A program made the position numbers and the translations under genes. Shown one piece after another: positions 56,458 through 64,000 of a DNA stretch of 64,000 nucleotides. How positions within the stretch are numbered: the first letter of the stretch is position 1; every line of letters starts with the position of its first letter. A model generated the notes under the pieces. The model did not search any database, was not told the origin of the DNA, and saw only the letters and a program-made list of their open reading frames with translations. The stretch comes from an uncultured Hyphomicrobiales bacterium (GTDB lineage: Bacteria > Pseudomonadota > Alphaproteobacteria > Rhizobiales > Beijerinckiaceae), in NCBI GenBank assembly GCA_903861645.1, contig CAIOVE010000103.1, positions 82,894 through 146,893 of the forward strand, in the 5' to 3' direction.

Positions 56458-57208
56458 CAATCCAACCACGCTGGACCATTTTCTGGACGGCGCGCTCGCG
56501 CTGCGCCAGCCATTGGCCGGGCATCGCTCGGGAACCGACGCGATCCTGCTGGCGGCGACGGTCGCCCCGATGTCAGGCAACCTGATCGATCTCGGATCGG
56601 GCGTCGGCGCCGCGGGCCTCGCCGTCGCGACGCGCCTGCCCAGCGTCAATGTGACGCTGGTCGAGATAGACCCCGCGCTCGCCGGACTGGCGGCCGCCAA
56701 TATCCTTGAAAACCGCCTCGGTCAGCGGGCGCGGGCGGTGATCTGCGACGCCCTGTCCGCGCCGGCGCGACGGGCCGTCGGGTTGGCCGACGCCACGGCG
56801 GATATCGTCATCTGCAATCCGCCCTGGCTGACGCCCGGTCGCGCCCGCGCATCGCCGGACGCCAGCCGCGCGCTGGCCCATGTCGCGCGGGGCGAGGCGG
56901 GCGTCTTCGACTGGTTACGCGCGACGGCCGCGCTGCTGCGCCCCGACGGACGCATGGCGATGATCCACCGCGCCGACGCGCTCGCCGATCTGCTGGCGGC
57001 ATGCGCGGGACGGTTCGGCGATCTGGCGATCCTGCCCATCCATCCACGGGCGGACGCGCCGGCCATCCGCGTTATCGTCGCGGGGCGGAAGGGCAGCCGC
57101 GCGCCAACGCGGATTTTTCCCGGCCTCGTGTTGCACGGGGCCGACGGGGCGTTCACGCCGCGCGCCGACGCCTTGATGCGCGGCGCGGACGGTGTCGACC
57201 TCGTTTGA
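56447..57208 (+). CDS. TrmN6-like SAM-dependent methyltransferase
   Basis: A 253-aa class I methyltransferase with the SAM loop DLGSGVGAAG (48-57) and the N6-adenine signature NPPW (124-127). It resembles TrmN6, which methylates A37 of tRNA-Val. The ATG at 56447 overlaps the DUF2007 gene. The substrate is inferred from the family only. Confidence 0.85.
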   Translation: MTPDNPTTLDHFLDGALALRQPLAGHRSGTDAILLAATVAPMSGNLIDLGSGVGAAGLAVATRLPSVNVTLVEIDPALAGLAAANILENRLGQRARAVICDALSAPARRAVGLADATADIVICNPPWLTPGRARASPDASRALAHVARGEAGVFDWLRATAALLRPDGRMAMIHRADALADLLAACAGRFGDLAILPIHPRADAPAIRVIVAGRKGSRAPTRIFPGLVLHGADGAFTPRADALMRGADGVDLV

Positions 57209-57222
57209 GGTCGCGCCAAACG

Positions 57223-57247
57223 AAAACGCCGACCCGAGGGCCGGCGT
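57223..57247 (-). terminator. Probable terminator of the 57272-57766 gene
   Basis: ACGCCG (57226-57231) pairs with CGGCGT (57242-57247), extended inside by CCC/GGG after one mismatch. AAAA at 57223-57226 reads as a T run on the minus strand. It may also stop the convergent methyltransferase transcript. Confidence 0.6.
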
Positions 57248-57271
57248 CCGCGCGGACGGGGTTTCGAAAAA

Positions 57272-57766
57272 TTACTTCTTCGTCGCCTGAATGCTGTTGA
57301 TGATCTTGGAAAGACCATCCGCGTTGTTCTTTTCGCCCTCGTCCGACGCCCAGTAGGTGATCATCAGGACGTTCTTCTCGGAAACGGTGATGACGGAAAC
57401 GCTGACGTTCGTCGGCCCGTCGGAGTCCTTGCCCTTGAAGCCGAGTTCAAAACCCTTGAGCCCGTTGACGGTGAAGTCGCTCTCCTTCTGGGAGTCCTTG
57501 TCGATGGTGATTCCCTTCTCGTCGAAGAACTTGAAGGCTTCCACCGTGGCGGCCTTCACGTCGACCAGATCGGCGGCCTCGATGGCGACATAAACCAGTT
57601 CGTCCTTCGAGGTGACCTCGATGCCATCGTCGAGATCGTCCACTTCCCACGAATCGGGCAGGGAAACGGTCGCTATCGGATCCTCATCGGGAATCGGATA
57701 GGTCTTGGCTTGCGCCATTGCAGGGAGGGCGAGCGCCAGCAAGGCGGCGAATATCAAGGATTTCAT
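57272..57766 (-). CDS. Periplasmic protein, function unknown (164 aa)
   Basis: A 164-aa protein with a signal peptide (1-20, AQA-KT), then a mixed alpha/beta domain rich in Asp and Lys (for example [11 protein letters not shown] and [11 protein letters not shown]). No known family was recognised with confidence; it has the look of small exported histidine-kinase-like or PsbP/MOG1-like domains, which is a guess. GGAGGG lies just before the ATG at 57766. It ends at a terminator and is divergent from glyQ. Confidence 0.7.
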   Translation of the reverse strand: MKSLIFAALLALALPAMAQAKTYPIPDEDPIATVSLPDSWEVDDLDDGIEVTSKDELVYVAIEAADLVDVKAATVEAFKFFDEKGITIDKDSQKESDFTVNGLKGFELGFKGKDSDGPTNVSVSVITVSEKNVLMITYWASDEGEKNNADGLSKIINSIQATKK

Positions 57767-57966
57767 GCGACCCTCCAAAGACAGCGCTCTTCATTCAGCG
57801 CTTATGGTGCGCTGCACAATATGACAGCATTTTGTTTTCTGGCAATCCCTTGCGCGGGCGACCAACAGGTTTATTGAACCCCCGCGGCGCCGGGCGCCCC
57901 GGCGATTTCCCCTCGCCCGACATTTCATCTAGTTTGCCGCCCGAATTCATCAGTCACGGACAATCC

Positions 57967-58884
57967 ATGTCGCCTTCCCTCGATCCCACGCGCTCATTTC
58001 AGGGACTCATTCTCACCCTGCAACGTTTCTGGGCGGAAAAGGGCTGCGTCATCCTGCAACCCTACGACATGGAGGTCGGCGCCGGCACCTTCCATCCGGC
58101 GACGACGCTGCGCTCGCTGGGCCCCAAGCCCTGGCGCGCCGCCTATGTCCAGCCTTCGCGTCGGCCGAAGGATGGCCGCTATGGCGAAAACCCCAATCGC
58201 CTCCAGCATTACTACCAGTATCAGGTCATCCTGAAGCCCTCGCCGCCCGACCTGCAGGAGCTGTACCTCGCCTCCCTCAAGGCCATCGGCGTCGACGCCG
58301 CCCTGCACGACATCCGTTTCGTCGAGGACGATTGGGAAAGCCCAACGCTCGGCGCCTGGGGCCTTGGCTGGGAATGCTGGTGCGACGGGATGGAAGTCAG
58401 CCAGTTCACCTATTTCCAGCAGGTGGCGGGCGTGGAATGCGCGCCGGTCTCGGGCGAACTGACCTACGGCCTCGAACGCCTCGCCATGTACGTGCAGGGC
58501 GTCGAGAACGTCTACGACCTCAATTTCAACGGCCTCGAGGGCGCGGAAAAAATCACCTACGGCGATGTCTTCAAGCAGGCCGAACAGGAATATTCCCGCC
58601 ACAACTTCGAGCATGCCGACACGGCCCTGCTGTTCCAGCACTTCAAGGACGCGGAAGCCGAATGCAAGGCGCTGCTGGAAAAGGGCGACCGCGGCGAGCG
58701 GCACGACATGGTCCTGCCCGCCTATGACCAGTGCATCAAGGCCTCGCACAGGTTCAACCTGCTCGACGCGCGCGGCGTGATCTCCGTCACCGAGCGCCAG
58801 AGCTACATCCTGCGCGTGCGCGAACTGGCGAAGGCCTGCGGCGCGGCGTGGCTGAAGACGGAAGGCGGCGGCGCGTCCGCCTGA
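57967..58884 (+). CDS. glyQ: Glycyl-tRNA synthetase alpha subunit
   Basis: A 305-aa class II aminoacyl-tRNA synthetase subunit. The sequence [17 protein letters not shown] and [12 protein letters not shown] near the start are nearly invariant in the family. With GlyS it forms the alpha2beta2 enzyme. The ATG at 57967 matches the family start. thiE and a CDGSH gene separate it from glyS. Confidence 0.97.
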   Translation: MSPSLDPTRSFQGLILTLQRFWAEKGCVILQPYDMEVGAGTFHPATTLRSLGPKPWRAAYVQPSRRPKDGRYGENPNRLQHYYQYQVILKPSPPDLQELYLASLKAIGVDAALHDIRFVEDDWESPTLGAWGLGWECWCDGMEVSQFTYFQQVAGVECAPVSGELTYGLERLAMYVQGVENVYDLNFNGLEGAEKITYGDVFKQAEQEYSRHNFEHADTALLFQHFKDAEAECKALLEKGDRGERHDMVLPAYDQCIKASHRFNLLDARGVISVTERQSYILRVRELAKACGAAWLKTEGGGASA

Positions 58885-58891
58885 GACCGCG

Positions 58892-59494
58892 ATGCTCGAC
58901 CGCTTCTACCTGATCGTTGATTCCACCGACTGGCTGCGCCGCCTGCTGCCCTGCGGCGCGCGGCTCGTCCAGTTGCGGATCAAGGACGCGCCGGAATCGC
59001 GCCTGCGCGCGGAAATCGCCGCGGCGAAAGCCCTTTGCGCGGCGGCCGGCGCGCAGCTCGTGGTCAATGATTACTGGCGGCTCGCCATCGACGCGGGCTG
59101 CGATTTCATCCACCTCGGACAGGAAGACCTCGACGACGCCGACCTGCCGGCCATCCGCCGCGCCGGCCTCAAACTCGGCGTCAGCACACACGACGGCGCC
59201 GAACTCGACCGCGCCCTGTCGGTCGATCCCGATTACGTCGCGCTCGGGCCAGTCTATCCGACCACGTTGAAGCAACTGACCGTGGCGCCGCAGGGCGTCG
59301 AACCCGTCCGCCGCTGGCGCAAGGCGCTCGGCGCGCGCCCGCTGGTCGCCATCGGCGGCATCACGCTGGAGCGCGCGCCAGACGTGCTGGCGGCTGGCGC
59401 TGATTCCATCGCCCTGTCGACAGACGTGCTCGGGGCGCCCGACCCCGAAGGCCGCGCCCGCCAATGGGTCGCGGCGACGCGCCGGGCCGCCTGA
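58892..59494 (+). CDS. thiE: Thiamine phosphate synthase ThiE-like protein
   Basis: A 200-aa TIM-barrel protein joining the thiazole and pyrimidine halves of thiamine phosphate. Motifs QLRIKD, VNDYWRLAIDAGCDFIHLGQEDL, GPVYPTTLK and IGGIT follow the ThiE pattern. It starts 7 nt after glyQ. It lies between glyQ and glyS, which is common in Hyphomicrobiales, and may be a second (TenI-like) copy; the sequence does not exclude that. Confidence 0.82.
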   Translation: MLDRFYLIVDSTDWLRRLLPCGARLVQLRIKDAPESRLRAEIAAAKALCAAAGAQLVVNDYWRLAIDAGCDFIHLGQEDLDDADLPAIRRAGLKLGVSTHDGAELDRALSVDPDYVALGPVYPTTLKQLTVAPQGVEPVRRWRKALGARPLVAIGGITLERAPDVLAAGADSIALSTDVLGAPDPEGRARQWVAATRRAA

Positions 59495-59596
59495 CCGCGC
59501 CGACTTGCGCAACCGCCCGGCTTTGCGCCAAAGTGAAGCCGACGCCGGGCCTGACTCAGGGCGCCGGCAACGTCATGTCAAACGAGAGGAAACCGC

Positions 59597-59836
59597 ATGT
59601 CGCACCCCACCGTCGCCCAGAAGGCCCCCTATCCCGTCGAGGTCGAGGCCGGCAAAAACTACTTCTGGTGTTCCTGCGGCCTGTCGAGCAAGCAGCCCTT
59701 CTGCGACGGCTCGCACAAGACGACCGACATGACCCCCGTTAAGTACACCGCGACCACCGACGGCAAGGTCTATTTCTGCGGTTGCAAGCACGCCATCAAC
59801 AAGCCGCTCTGCGACGGCACGCACGGCAAGCTCTGA
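59597..59836 (+). CDS. CDGSH iron-sulfur protein with two motifs
   Basis: A 79-aa protein with two CDGSH-type [2Fe-2S] sites: C25, C27, C36 and H40 (CDGSH), then C61, C63, C72 and H76 (CDGTH). One His ligand per cluster makes such clusters labile and redox-sensitive. GAGAGGA lies ahead of the ATG at 59597. Role in the cell not established; it sits between thiE and glyS. Confidence 0.92.
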   Translation: MSHPTVAQKAPYPVEVEAGKNYFWCSCGLSSKQPFCDGSHKTTDMTPVKYTATTDGKVYFCGCKHAINKPLCDGTHGKL

Positions 59837-59930
59837 GCCCGCGGCGCCCGGCCCGCGCCATCGGCGCGCGGCGGGGTGACATTCGTTCCGGGCTCGACTA
59901 ACTAGCCCATCGAGCCCGGAACCCAGATAG

Positions 59931-62240
59931 ATGCCTGAACTCCTACTTGAACTGTTCTCCGAGGAAATTCCCGCGCGCATGCAGGCGCAGGCGGCGGCCG
60001 ACCTCAAGAAACTCGTCACCGACGCGCTGGTCGCGCGCGGCGTGCTCTACGAGGGCGCGGCCGCCTTCGCGACGCCCCGCCGTCTCGCCCTGCACATCGC
60101 CGGCCTGCCCGCCCGCCAGCCCGACACGCGCGAGGAGCGCAAGGGTCCGCGCGTTGGCTCGCCCGAACAGGCCTTGCAGGGCTTTCTGAAAAGCGCCGGC
60201 CTCGCCAGCATCGATCAGGCGAAGATCGAGAAAGACCCCAAGGGCAAGGGCGAGTTCTACATCGCCATCATCGAGCGGGCCGGCAGGCCGACGCTCGACG
60301 TGCTGGCGGAAATCCTGCCGCCGATCATCAAGAGCTTCCCCTGGCCGAAATCCATGCGCTGGGGCGCGGCCTCCACGCGCTCGGATTCGCTGCGCTGGGT
60401 GCGCCCGCTGCATTCAATTCTCGCGACCTTCGGCCCCGAGACCGAGGCGCCGGAGGTCGTGCCCTTCGAGGTCGACGGGATCGTCGCCGGCAAGACCACG
60501 CGCGGCCACCGCTTCATGGCGCCGGGCGAAATCAGCGTCCGCCGCTTCGACGATTACGTTCCCGCGCTTGAGAAGGCGAAGGTCGTGCTCGACCCGGCGC
60601 GCCGACGCGACATCATCCTGCATGACGCGAGGGATCTGGCCTTCGCCAGCGGGTTGGAGCTGGTCGAGGACGAGGGCCTGTTCGACGAGGTCGCCGGCCT
60701 CGTCGAATGGCCTGTCGCGCTGATGGGCGAATTCGACGAAGCCTTCCTCGACATTCCCGCCGAGGTCATTCGCGCCACCATTCGCGCCAACCAGAAATGC
60801 TTCGTGCTGCGCAAGCCCGACGGCAAGCTGGCGAACAAGTTCATTCTGGTGTCGAACATTCTCGCCACCGATGGCGGCAAGGCCATCGCGGCGGGCAATG
60901 GCCGCGTCGTGCGCGCCCGCCTGTCGGACGCGCTGTATTTCTGGCAGACCGACCAGAAGCCCCTGCCCGACTTCGCCGACAAGGGCAGCCTGCTCGACCA
61001 GCGCATGGCGAAATTGCGCGCGCTGAACATCGTGTTCCACGAGAAGCTCGGCACGCAGGGCGAGCGCGTCGATCGCATCAAGGCGCTGGCGCGGGAACTC
61101 GCGCCGCTCGTCGGCGCCAACGCCGACGACGCCGCGCGCGCCGCCGAACTCTGCAAGGCCGACCTGATGACGGAAGTCGTCGGCGAATTTCCGGAGACGC
61201 AGGGCCTCATGGGCCGCCGTTACGCGGAATTGCAGGGCGAGAAGCACGATGTCTGCGTCGCCATCGAGGATCACTACAAGCCGCAGGGCCCGAGCGATCG
61301 CATCCCCACGAACCCCGTCGCCATCGCCGTCGCGCTCGCCGACAAGATCGACACGCTCGTCGGCTTCTGGGCCATCGACGAAAAGCCGACGGGCTCGAAA
61401 GACCCCTACGCGCTGCGCCGCGCGGCCCTGGGCGTGATCAGGATTATCCGAGCGAACAACGTTAGATTTTCGTTGCTGAGCGTAAGCGCCAAGTCTATCG
61501 CGCTCATAACTGTCGCCACATATCTGCGTTGGGTTAAATCAAAAATAAATCAGGAAGAACTTTTAGAAAAATTAGGCGTTTCGAAAGCGACCATTGATGT
61601 CGTGCATAACGAAATATCAGAGTCTTTAGGACATAACCGAGGCCAACAGCTTGCTGAAGAAACTGGTGGCAGAGCATACGAAATATGTTCTGACTTGATG
61701 GGATTTTTTGCCGAAAGATTGAAAGTTCAACTTCGGCAGGAAGGCACCGCACATGAACATGTCGATGCTGTTTTCGCCCAGCTTCAAGATCAATCAAGTC
61801 CAGCGCGAAGCGATCTCCTGATGATCACGCGCCGCGTCGAGGCTCTCGGCCAATTCCTCGACACCGACGACGGCAAGAACCTGCTCGCCGGCTACAAGCG
61901 CGCGGCCAACATTCTGCGCGCCGAGGAAAAGAAGGAGAAGGACGGCGGCAAGGCCTTCCTTGAACCGCACGCGCCGAGCCTGCGATCCGAGCCCGAGGAA
62001 AGCCGCCTCGCGCTTGAAATCGAACGCGCCGCGAAGAACGCGAAAAAGCATGTCGCCGACGAGGACTTCGAGGGCGCCATGCGCGCGCTGTCGCATCTGC
62101 GCGAGCCGGTCGACCAGTTCTTCGTCGCCGTCACCGTCAACGACGCGGACCCCGCGCGCCGCCTCAACCGCCTGCGCATCCTCAACGAGTTGCGCGCGGC
62201 GATGCATGTCGTCGCCGACTTCTCGAAAATCGCGGGCTGA
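59931..62240 (+). CDS. glyS: Glycyl-tRNA synthetase beta subunit with AT-rich mosaic segment
   Basis: A 769-aa beta subunit needed for tRNA binding and editing. The N-terminal [15 protein letters not shown] and the KVQLR...RRVEALG core are conserved. Residues about 504-625 are encoded by a segment at about 43% GC (128 of 300 bases over 61501-61800) with AGA, TTA and ATA codons absent from the flanks. It includes an unusual stretch (about 510-570) that makes the protein longer than the roughly 690-700 aa seen in many bacteria. The frame is intact, so the gene is probably functional. Confidence 0.93.
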   Translation: MPELLLELFSEEIPARMQAQAAADLKKLVTDALVARGVLYEGAAAFATPRRLALHIAGLPARQPDTREERKGPRVGSPEQALQGFLKSAGLASIDQAKIEKDPKGKGEFYIAIIERAGRPTLDVLAEILPPIIKSFPWPKSMRWGAASTRSDSLRWVRPLHSILATFGPETEAPEVVPFEVDGIVAGKTTRGHRFMAPGEISVRRFDDYVPALEKAKVVLDPARRRDIILHDARDLAFASGLELVEDEGLFDEVAGLVEWPVALMGEFDEAFLDIPAEVIRATIRANQKCFVLRKPDGKLANKFILVSNILATDGGKAIAAGNGRVVRARLSDALYFWQTDQKPLPDFADKGSLLDQRMAKLRALNIVFHEKLGTQGERVDRIKALARELAPLVGANADDAARAAELCKADLMTEVVGEFPETQGLMGRRYAELQGEKHDVCVAIEDHYKPQGPSDRIPTNPVAIAVALADKIDTLVGFWAIDEKPTGSKDPYALRRAALGVIRIIRANNVRFSLLSVSAKSIALITVATYLRWVKSKINQEELLEKLGVSKATIDVVHNEISESLGHNRGQQLAEETGGRAYEICSDLMGFFAERLKVQLRQEGTAHEHVDAVFAQLQDQSSPARSDLLMITRRVEALGQFLDTDDGKNLLAGYKRAANILRAEEKKEKDGGKAFLEPHAPSLRSEPEESRLALEIERAAKNAKKHVADEDFEGAMRALSHLREPVDQFFVAVTVNDADPARRLNRLRILNELRAAMHVVADFSKIAG
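61440..61805 (+). other. Low-GC imported segment inside glyS
   Basis: The 366-bp stretch differs sharply from the flanks: about 43% GC in 61501-61800 against 65% in 62041-62100 (both counted by hand). Codon use changes with it. It begins near the R-I-I-R-A-N-N codons and ends before R-S-D-L-L. It reads through in frame and encodes part of the conserved beta-subunit core, so it is an allelic import or a replacement rather than a mobile element. Confidence 0.8.
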
Positions 62241-62413
62241 CGCGACCGCACGATCGTTCGCAATAGCGTTGAATTCGACGCGAATGCGAACGACGCCGTG
62301 AACTCGCGGTAAGCCCTGTCGCCGCGCGATGGTTTCCCGATTGTAAGCCTCGTGCGATGGTCGGATCAGGGTGGCGTTAACGCTCCCGCCGCCTCGAATG
62401 GATTCCCGCCTGA

Positions 62414-62539
62414 ATGTCCGAACGCCCGCGCAATCCGATTTTCCCGCGTGGCGCGAGGGTGGAGCGGGCGGCGGATTTCGCCGTGGCCTTGCTGCCGGCC
62501 GCCCTGTTCATCTTTTCACTTTTGTTTTTCGGGCTCTGA
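62414..62539 (+). CDS. Possible small membrane protein (41 aa)
   Basis: An ATG at 62414 opens a 41-codon frame ending in TGA at 62537-62539. It starts M-S-E-R-P-R-N-P-I-F-P-R-G and ends in a hydrophobic helix, FAVALLPAALFIFSLLFFGL, giving a single membrane anchor with a basic N-terminus. The third codon positions are GC-rich like real genes here. The ribosome site is weak. The 304-bp gap between glyS and xseB holds nothing else recognisable. Confidence 0.4.
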   Translation: MSERPRNPIFPRGARVERAADFAVALLPAALFIFSLLFFGL

Positions 62540-62544
62540 CGCGG

Positions 62545-62793
62545 CTATTCGACGTCGAGCGGCTCGGTTCCCCGCGGCTTGCCGTCGGCGCCGAGCGCGA
62601 TCTTCTCGATGCGCGCCTCGGCGCTTTTCAGCAGCGTGTCGCAATGCTTCTTGAGCGCCTCGCCGCGCTCGTAGAGCTTGATGGAATCCTCGAGCCCGAC
62701 CTGCCCCTTTTCGAGCTGGTCGACGATCTTCTCGAGTTCCGCCAGCGCGGTTTCGAAGGGAACCGCCTTCAGATCGGTTTTCGCGTCGGCCAA
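62545..62793 (-). CDS. xseB: Exodeoxyribonuclease VII small subunit
   Basis: An 82-aa protein with the XseB pattern [32 protein letters not shown]. It forms the nuclease with XseA, which is not in the window. It starts at a TTG with AAGGA 7 nt upstream. Convergent with the putative small membrane protein; its stop is 5 nt away. Confidence 0.92.
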   Translation of the reverse strand: MADAKTDLKAVPFETALAELEKIVDQLEKGQVGLEDSIKLYERGEALKKHCDTLLKSAEARIEKIALGADGKPRGTEPLDVE

Positions 62794-62818
62794 GGCCCCG
62801 TCCTTCCGCTCGTTGAAC

Positions 62819-63799
62819 TCAATCCGCCTTGATGCCGTTGTCGCGGATGACCGCGCCCCAGATTTTTTCCTGCTCGCGGAAGAAAGCGCCGAAGTCCTCG
62901 GGCCCCTTCGCCAGCACCTGCACCTGCTGGCTTTCCTTGAGCACCTTGGCGACGGCGGGGTCGGCCAGCGTCTCGCGCAAATCCTTGACGTAGCGGTCGA
63001 CCATGTCGCGCGGCGTCTTGGCCGGCGCGAACACGCCCCACCACGACAGGGCGACGAAATCGGGGAAGCCGGCTTCCTTCGCCATGGGCGTTTCGGCGAG
63101 GTTGGGCAGGCGGGCGTCGCCCGTCTGCAACAGCGGGCGCAGCGCGCCGGCGCTGACCTGCGGCGACACCAGCGCCGCCGAGCCGATGATCATGTCGACC
63201 TGCCCGCCGAGCGCCGCGTTCATCGACGGCCCGCCGCCGTTGTAGGGCACGTGGGTCATCTTGAAGTCGCCCTTGCGCTCCAGCAGCGTCATGCCGAGAT
63301 GGCCAAGGCTACCGTTGCCGATGGTGGCGAAGGTCAGCGTCTCCGGCTTGGCCTTGGCGGCGGCTATCACCTCGGCGAAGCTCTTGTAGGGCTTGGCCGT
63401 CGAGCAGGCGACGACCATCGGCGTCACGCCGATGAGCATGACGGGATCGAGATCCTTGTCGATGTCGAAGGGCAGCTTGCGCAGCGACGAGAGCGCCGCG
63501 TGGGAGTCGAACACGTTGAGCCAGGTGAGACCGTCGGGCGCGCTGCGCGCCACGAAGGCGGCGCCGATGGCGCTGTCGCCGCCGGGCCGGTTCTCGACGA
63601 TGAGATTGGCGCCGAGGCGGCGTTGCAGGCCCTCCTGCGTCAGGCGGGCGATGGCGTCCGTCGAGCCGCCGGGCGCGAAGGGCACGATGACCTTGATTGT
63701 CTGGCCATCGGGCCAGCCCGCCGCTTGCGCCCGGCCCGCGAGCGCGAGCGGCGCGGCGAGCGCGCCGGCGATGGTCTGGCGGCGGGTCAAAAGGGTCAT
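62819..63799 (-). CDS. Tripartite tricarboxylate transporter substrate-binding protein (TctC/Bug)
   Basis: A 326-aa periplasmic binding protein of the Bug/TctC family. An exported N-terminus ([10 protein letters not shown], with a Tat-like RR, then A-A-G) and the motif [18 protein letters not shown] are typical. Neither TctA nor TctB membrane subunits are nearby; many Bug genes are solitary. GGAGG precedes the ATG at 63799. The ligand is unknown. Confidence 0.88.
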   Translation of the reverse strand: MTLLTRRQTIAGALAAPLALAGRAQAAGWPDGQTIKVIVPFAPGGSTDAIARLTQEGLQRRLGANLIVENRPGGDSAIGAAFVARSAPDGLTWLNVFDSHAALSSLRKLPFDIDKDLDPVMLIGVTPMVVACSTAKPYKSFAEVIAAAKAKPETLTFATIGNGSLGHLGMTLLERKGDFKMTHVPYNGGGPSMNAALGGQVDMIIGSAALVSPQVSAGALRPLLQTGDARLPNLAETPMAKEAGFPDFVALSWWGVFAPAKTPRDMVDRYVKDLRETLADPAVAKVLKESQQVQVLAKGPEDFGAFFREQEKIWGAVIRDNGIKAD

Positions 63800-63921
63800 G
63801 GCGTCCTCCGGAGGGCGGTCATTGAAGGGTTAGATATGAACAATGGGGTCGGGCGTGTAAATGGGGCTTTCGGGTGGGGGCGGGGCATGAGCGTGAAGCC
63901 CTAAGTGTCTGTCCGGAGAGA

Positions 63922-64000
63922 TCATGCTGGATTGCATAGCTTTCTGAGCATAAGCCTTATTGACGCGAGGCGCAGGAACGCGAGCGCTCTTCGGTTGAGA
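63922..64000 (-). mobile_element. IS5-like transposase C-terminus (partial)
   Basis: The last bases of the window read on the minus strand as LNRRALAFLRLASIRLMLRK followed by LCNPA and a TGA (63924-63922). The R-R-A-x-x-F-L-R-L-A-S-I-R-L-M-L-R pattern is the usual end of IS5-family DDE transposases. The element boundary probably lies near 63905, just after CTAA at 63901-63904, which fits the YTAR target of the IS5 group. The rest of the element is outside the window. Confidence 0.6.

Noticed and set aside
61440..61805. Insertion sequence or toxin gene inserted in glyS
   Set aside because: The segment continues the glyS frame and contains conserved beta-subunit sequence; no transposase, inverted repeats or independent start were seen.
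1..64000. CRISPR arrays, tRNA or rRNA genes
   Set aside because: No regularly spaced repeats, no cloverleaf-type sequences and no rRNA-like conserved blocks were noticed on either strand by eye; short or diverged tRNAs cannot be fully excluded without a scan.

Overview
The window is one contiguous piece of a high-GC chromosome from an alphaproteobacterium, most likely of the order Hyphomicrobiales (Rhizobiales). This is inferred from the mraZ-to-murB order, the glyQ-thiE-glyS neighbourhood, an HU protein with an Ala/Lys-rich N-terminal tail, and the density of ABC-type binding proteins and aromatic catabolism genes. The genus cannot be named from the sequence alone. No rRNA, tRNA or CRISPR array was seen.

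Layout. 1-7.6 kb: the last codons of a LysR-like regulator, a small secreted protein behind several hairpins, a DUF1800/DUF1501 pair (minus), a frameshifted membrane diguanylate cyclase, and a four-gene operon of Tat metallophosphoesterase, cupredoxin, ECF sigma factor and anti-sigma factor. 7.6-14.4 kb: accessory metabolism with two orphan binding proteins, an FMN reductase, an enoyl-CoA hydratase-like protein, an isochorismatase-fold amidase, a dienelactone hydrolase, HU and a fumarylacetoacetase-fold hydrolase. 14.6-28.0 kb: a plus-strand catabolic cluster with a three-subunit molybdenum hydroxylase, an ACMSD-type amidohydrolase, a UbiD-type decarboxylase, a complete ABC importer, an acyl-CoA dehydrogenase and three SDRs. 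It looks like a pathway that imports, hydroxylates, decarboxylates and then beta-oxidises an aromatic or heteroaromatic acid of unknown identity.

28.0-41.8 kb: the division and cell-wall (dcw) cluster on the minus strand in the order mraZ-rsmH-ftsL-ftsI-murE-murF-mraY-murD-ftsW-murG-murC-murB. Neighbouring genes overlap or lie within 17 nt, so it is probably one transcript. A promoter with four 10-bp-spaced MraZ-like boxes lies upstream. The cluster stops at murB: ddl-ftsQ-ftsA-ftsZ are not next to it. 42.1-46.6 kb: an OpgC-like acyltransferase overlapping an SGNH hydrolase, ettA, and a brnTA toxin-antitoxin module between the real ettA 3' end and a diverged second copy of that end.

46.7-62.8 kb: housekeeping and mixed genes (PhzF-like, NUDIX, lipoprotein, TPR protein, PaiB-like, ispE, alpha/beta hydrolase, kup, polyprenyl diphosphate synthase, DUF2007 protein, TrmN6-like methyltransferase, glyQ, thiE, CDGSH protein, glyS, xseB). 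glyS contains an in-frame segment of about 365 bp at about 43% GC, a clear mosaic. 62.8-64 kb: a TctC/Bug binding protein and, at the right edge, the C-terminus of an IS5-like transposase.

Best leads: the glyS mosaic, the brnTA/ettA duplication, the molybdenum hydroxylase-amidohydrolase-UbiD-ABC cluster, and the cyclase gene broken at a CG dinucleotide run where one extra CG unit would restore the frame.
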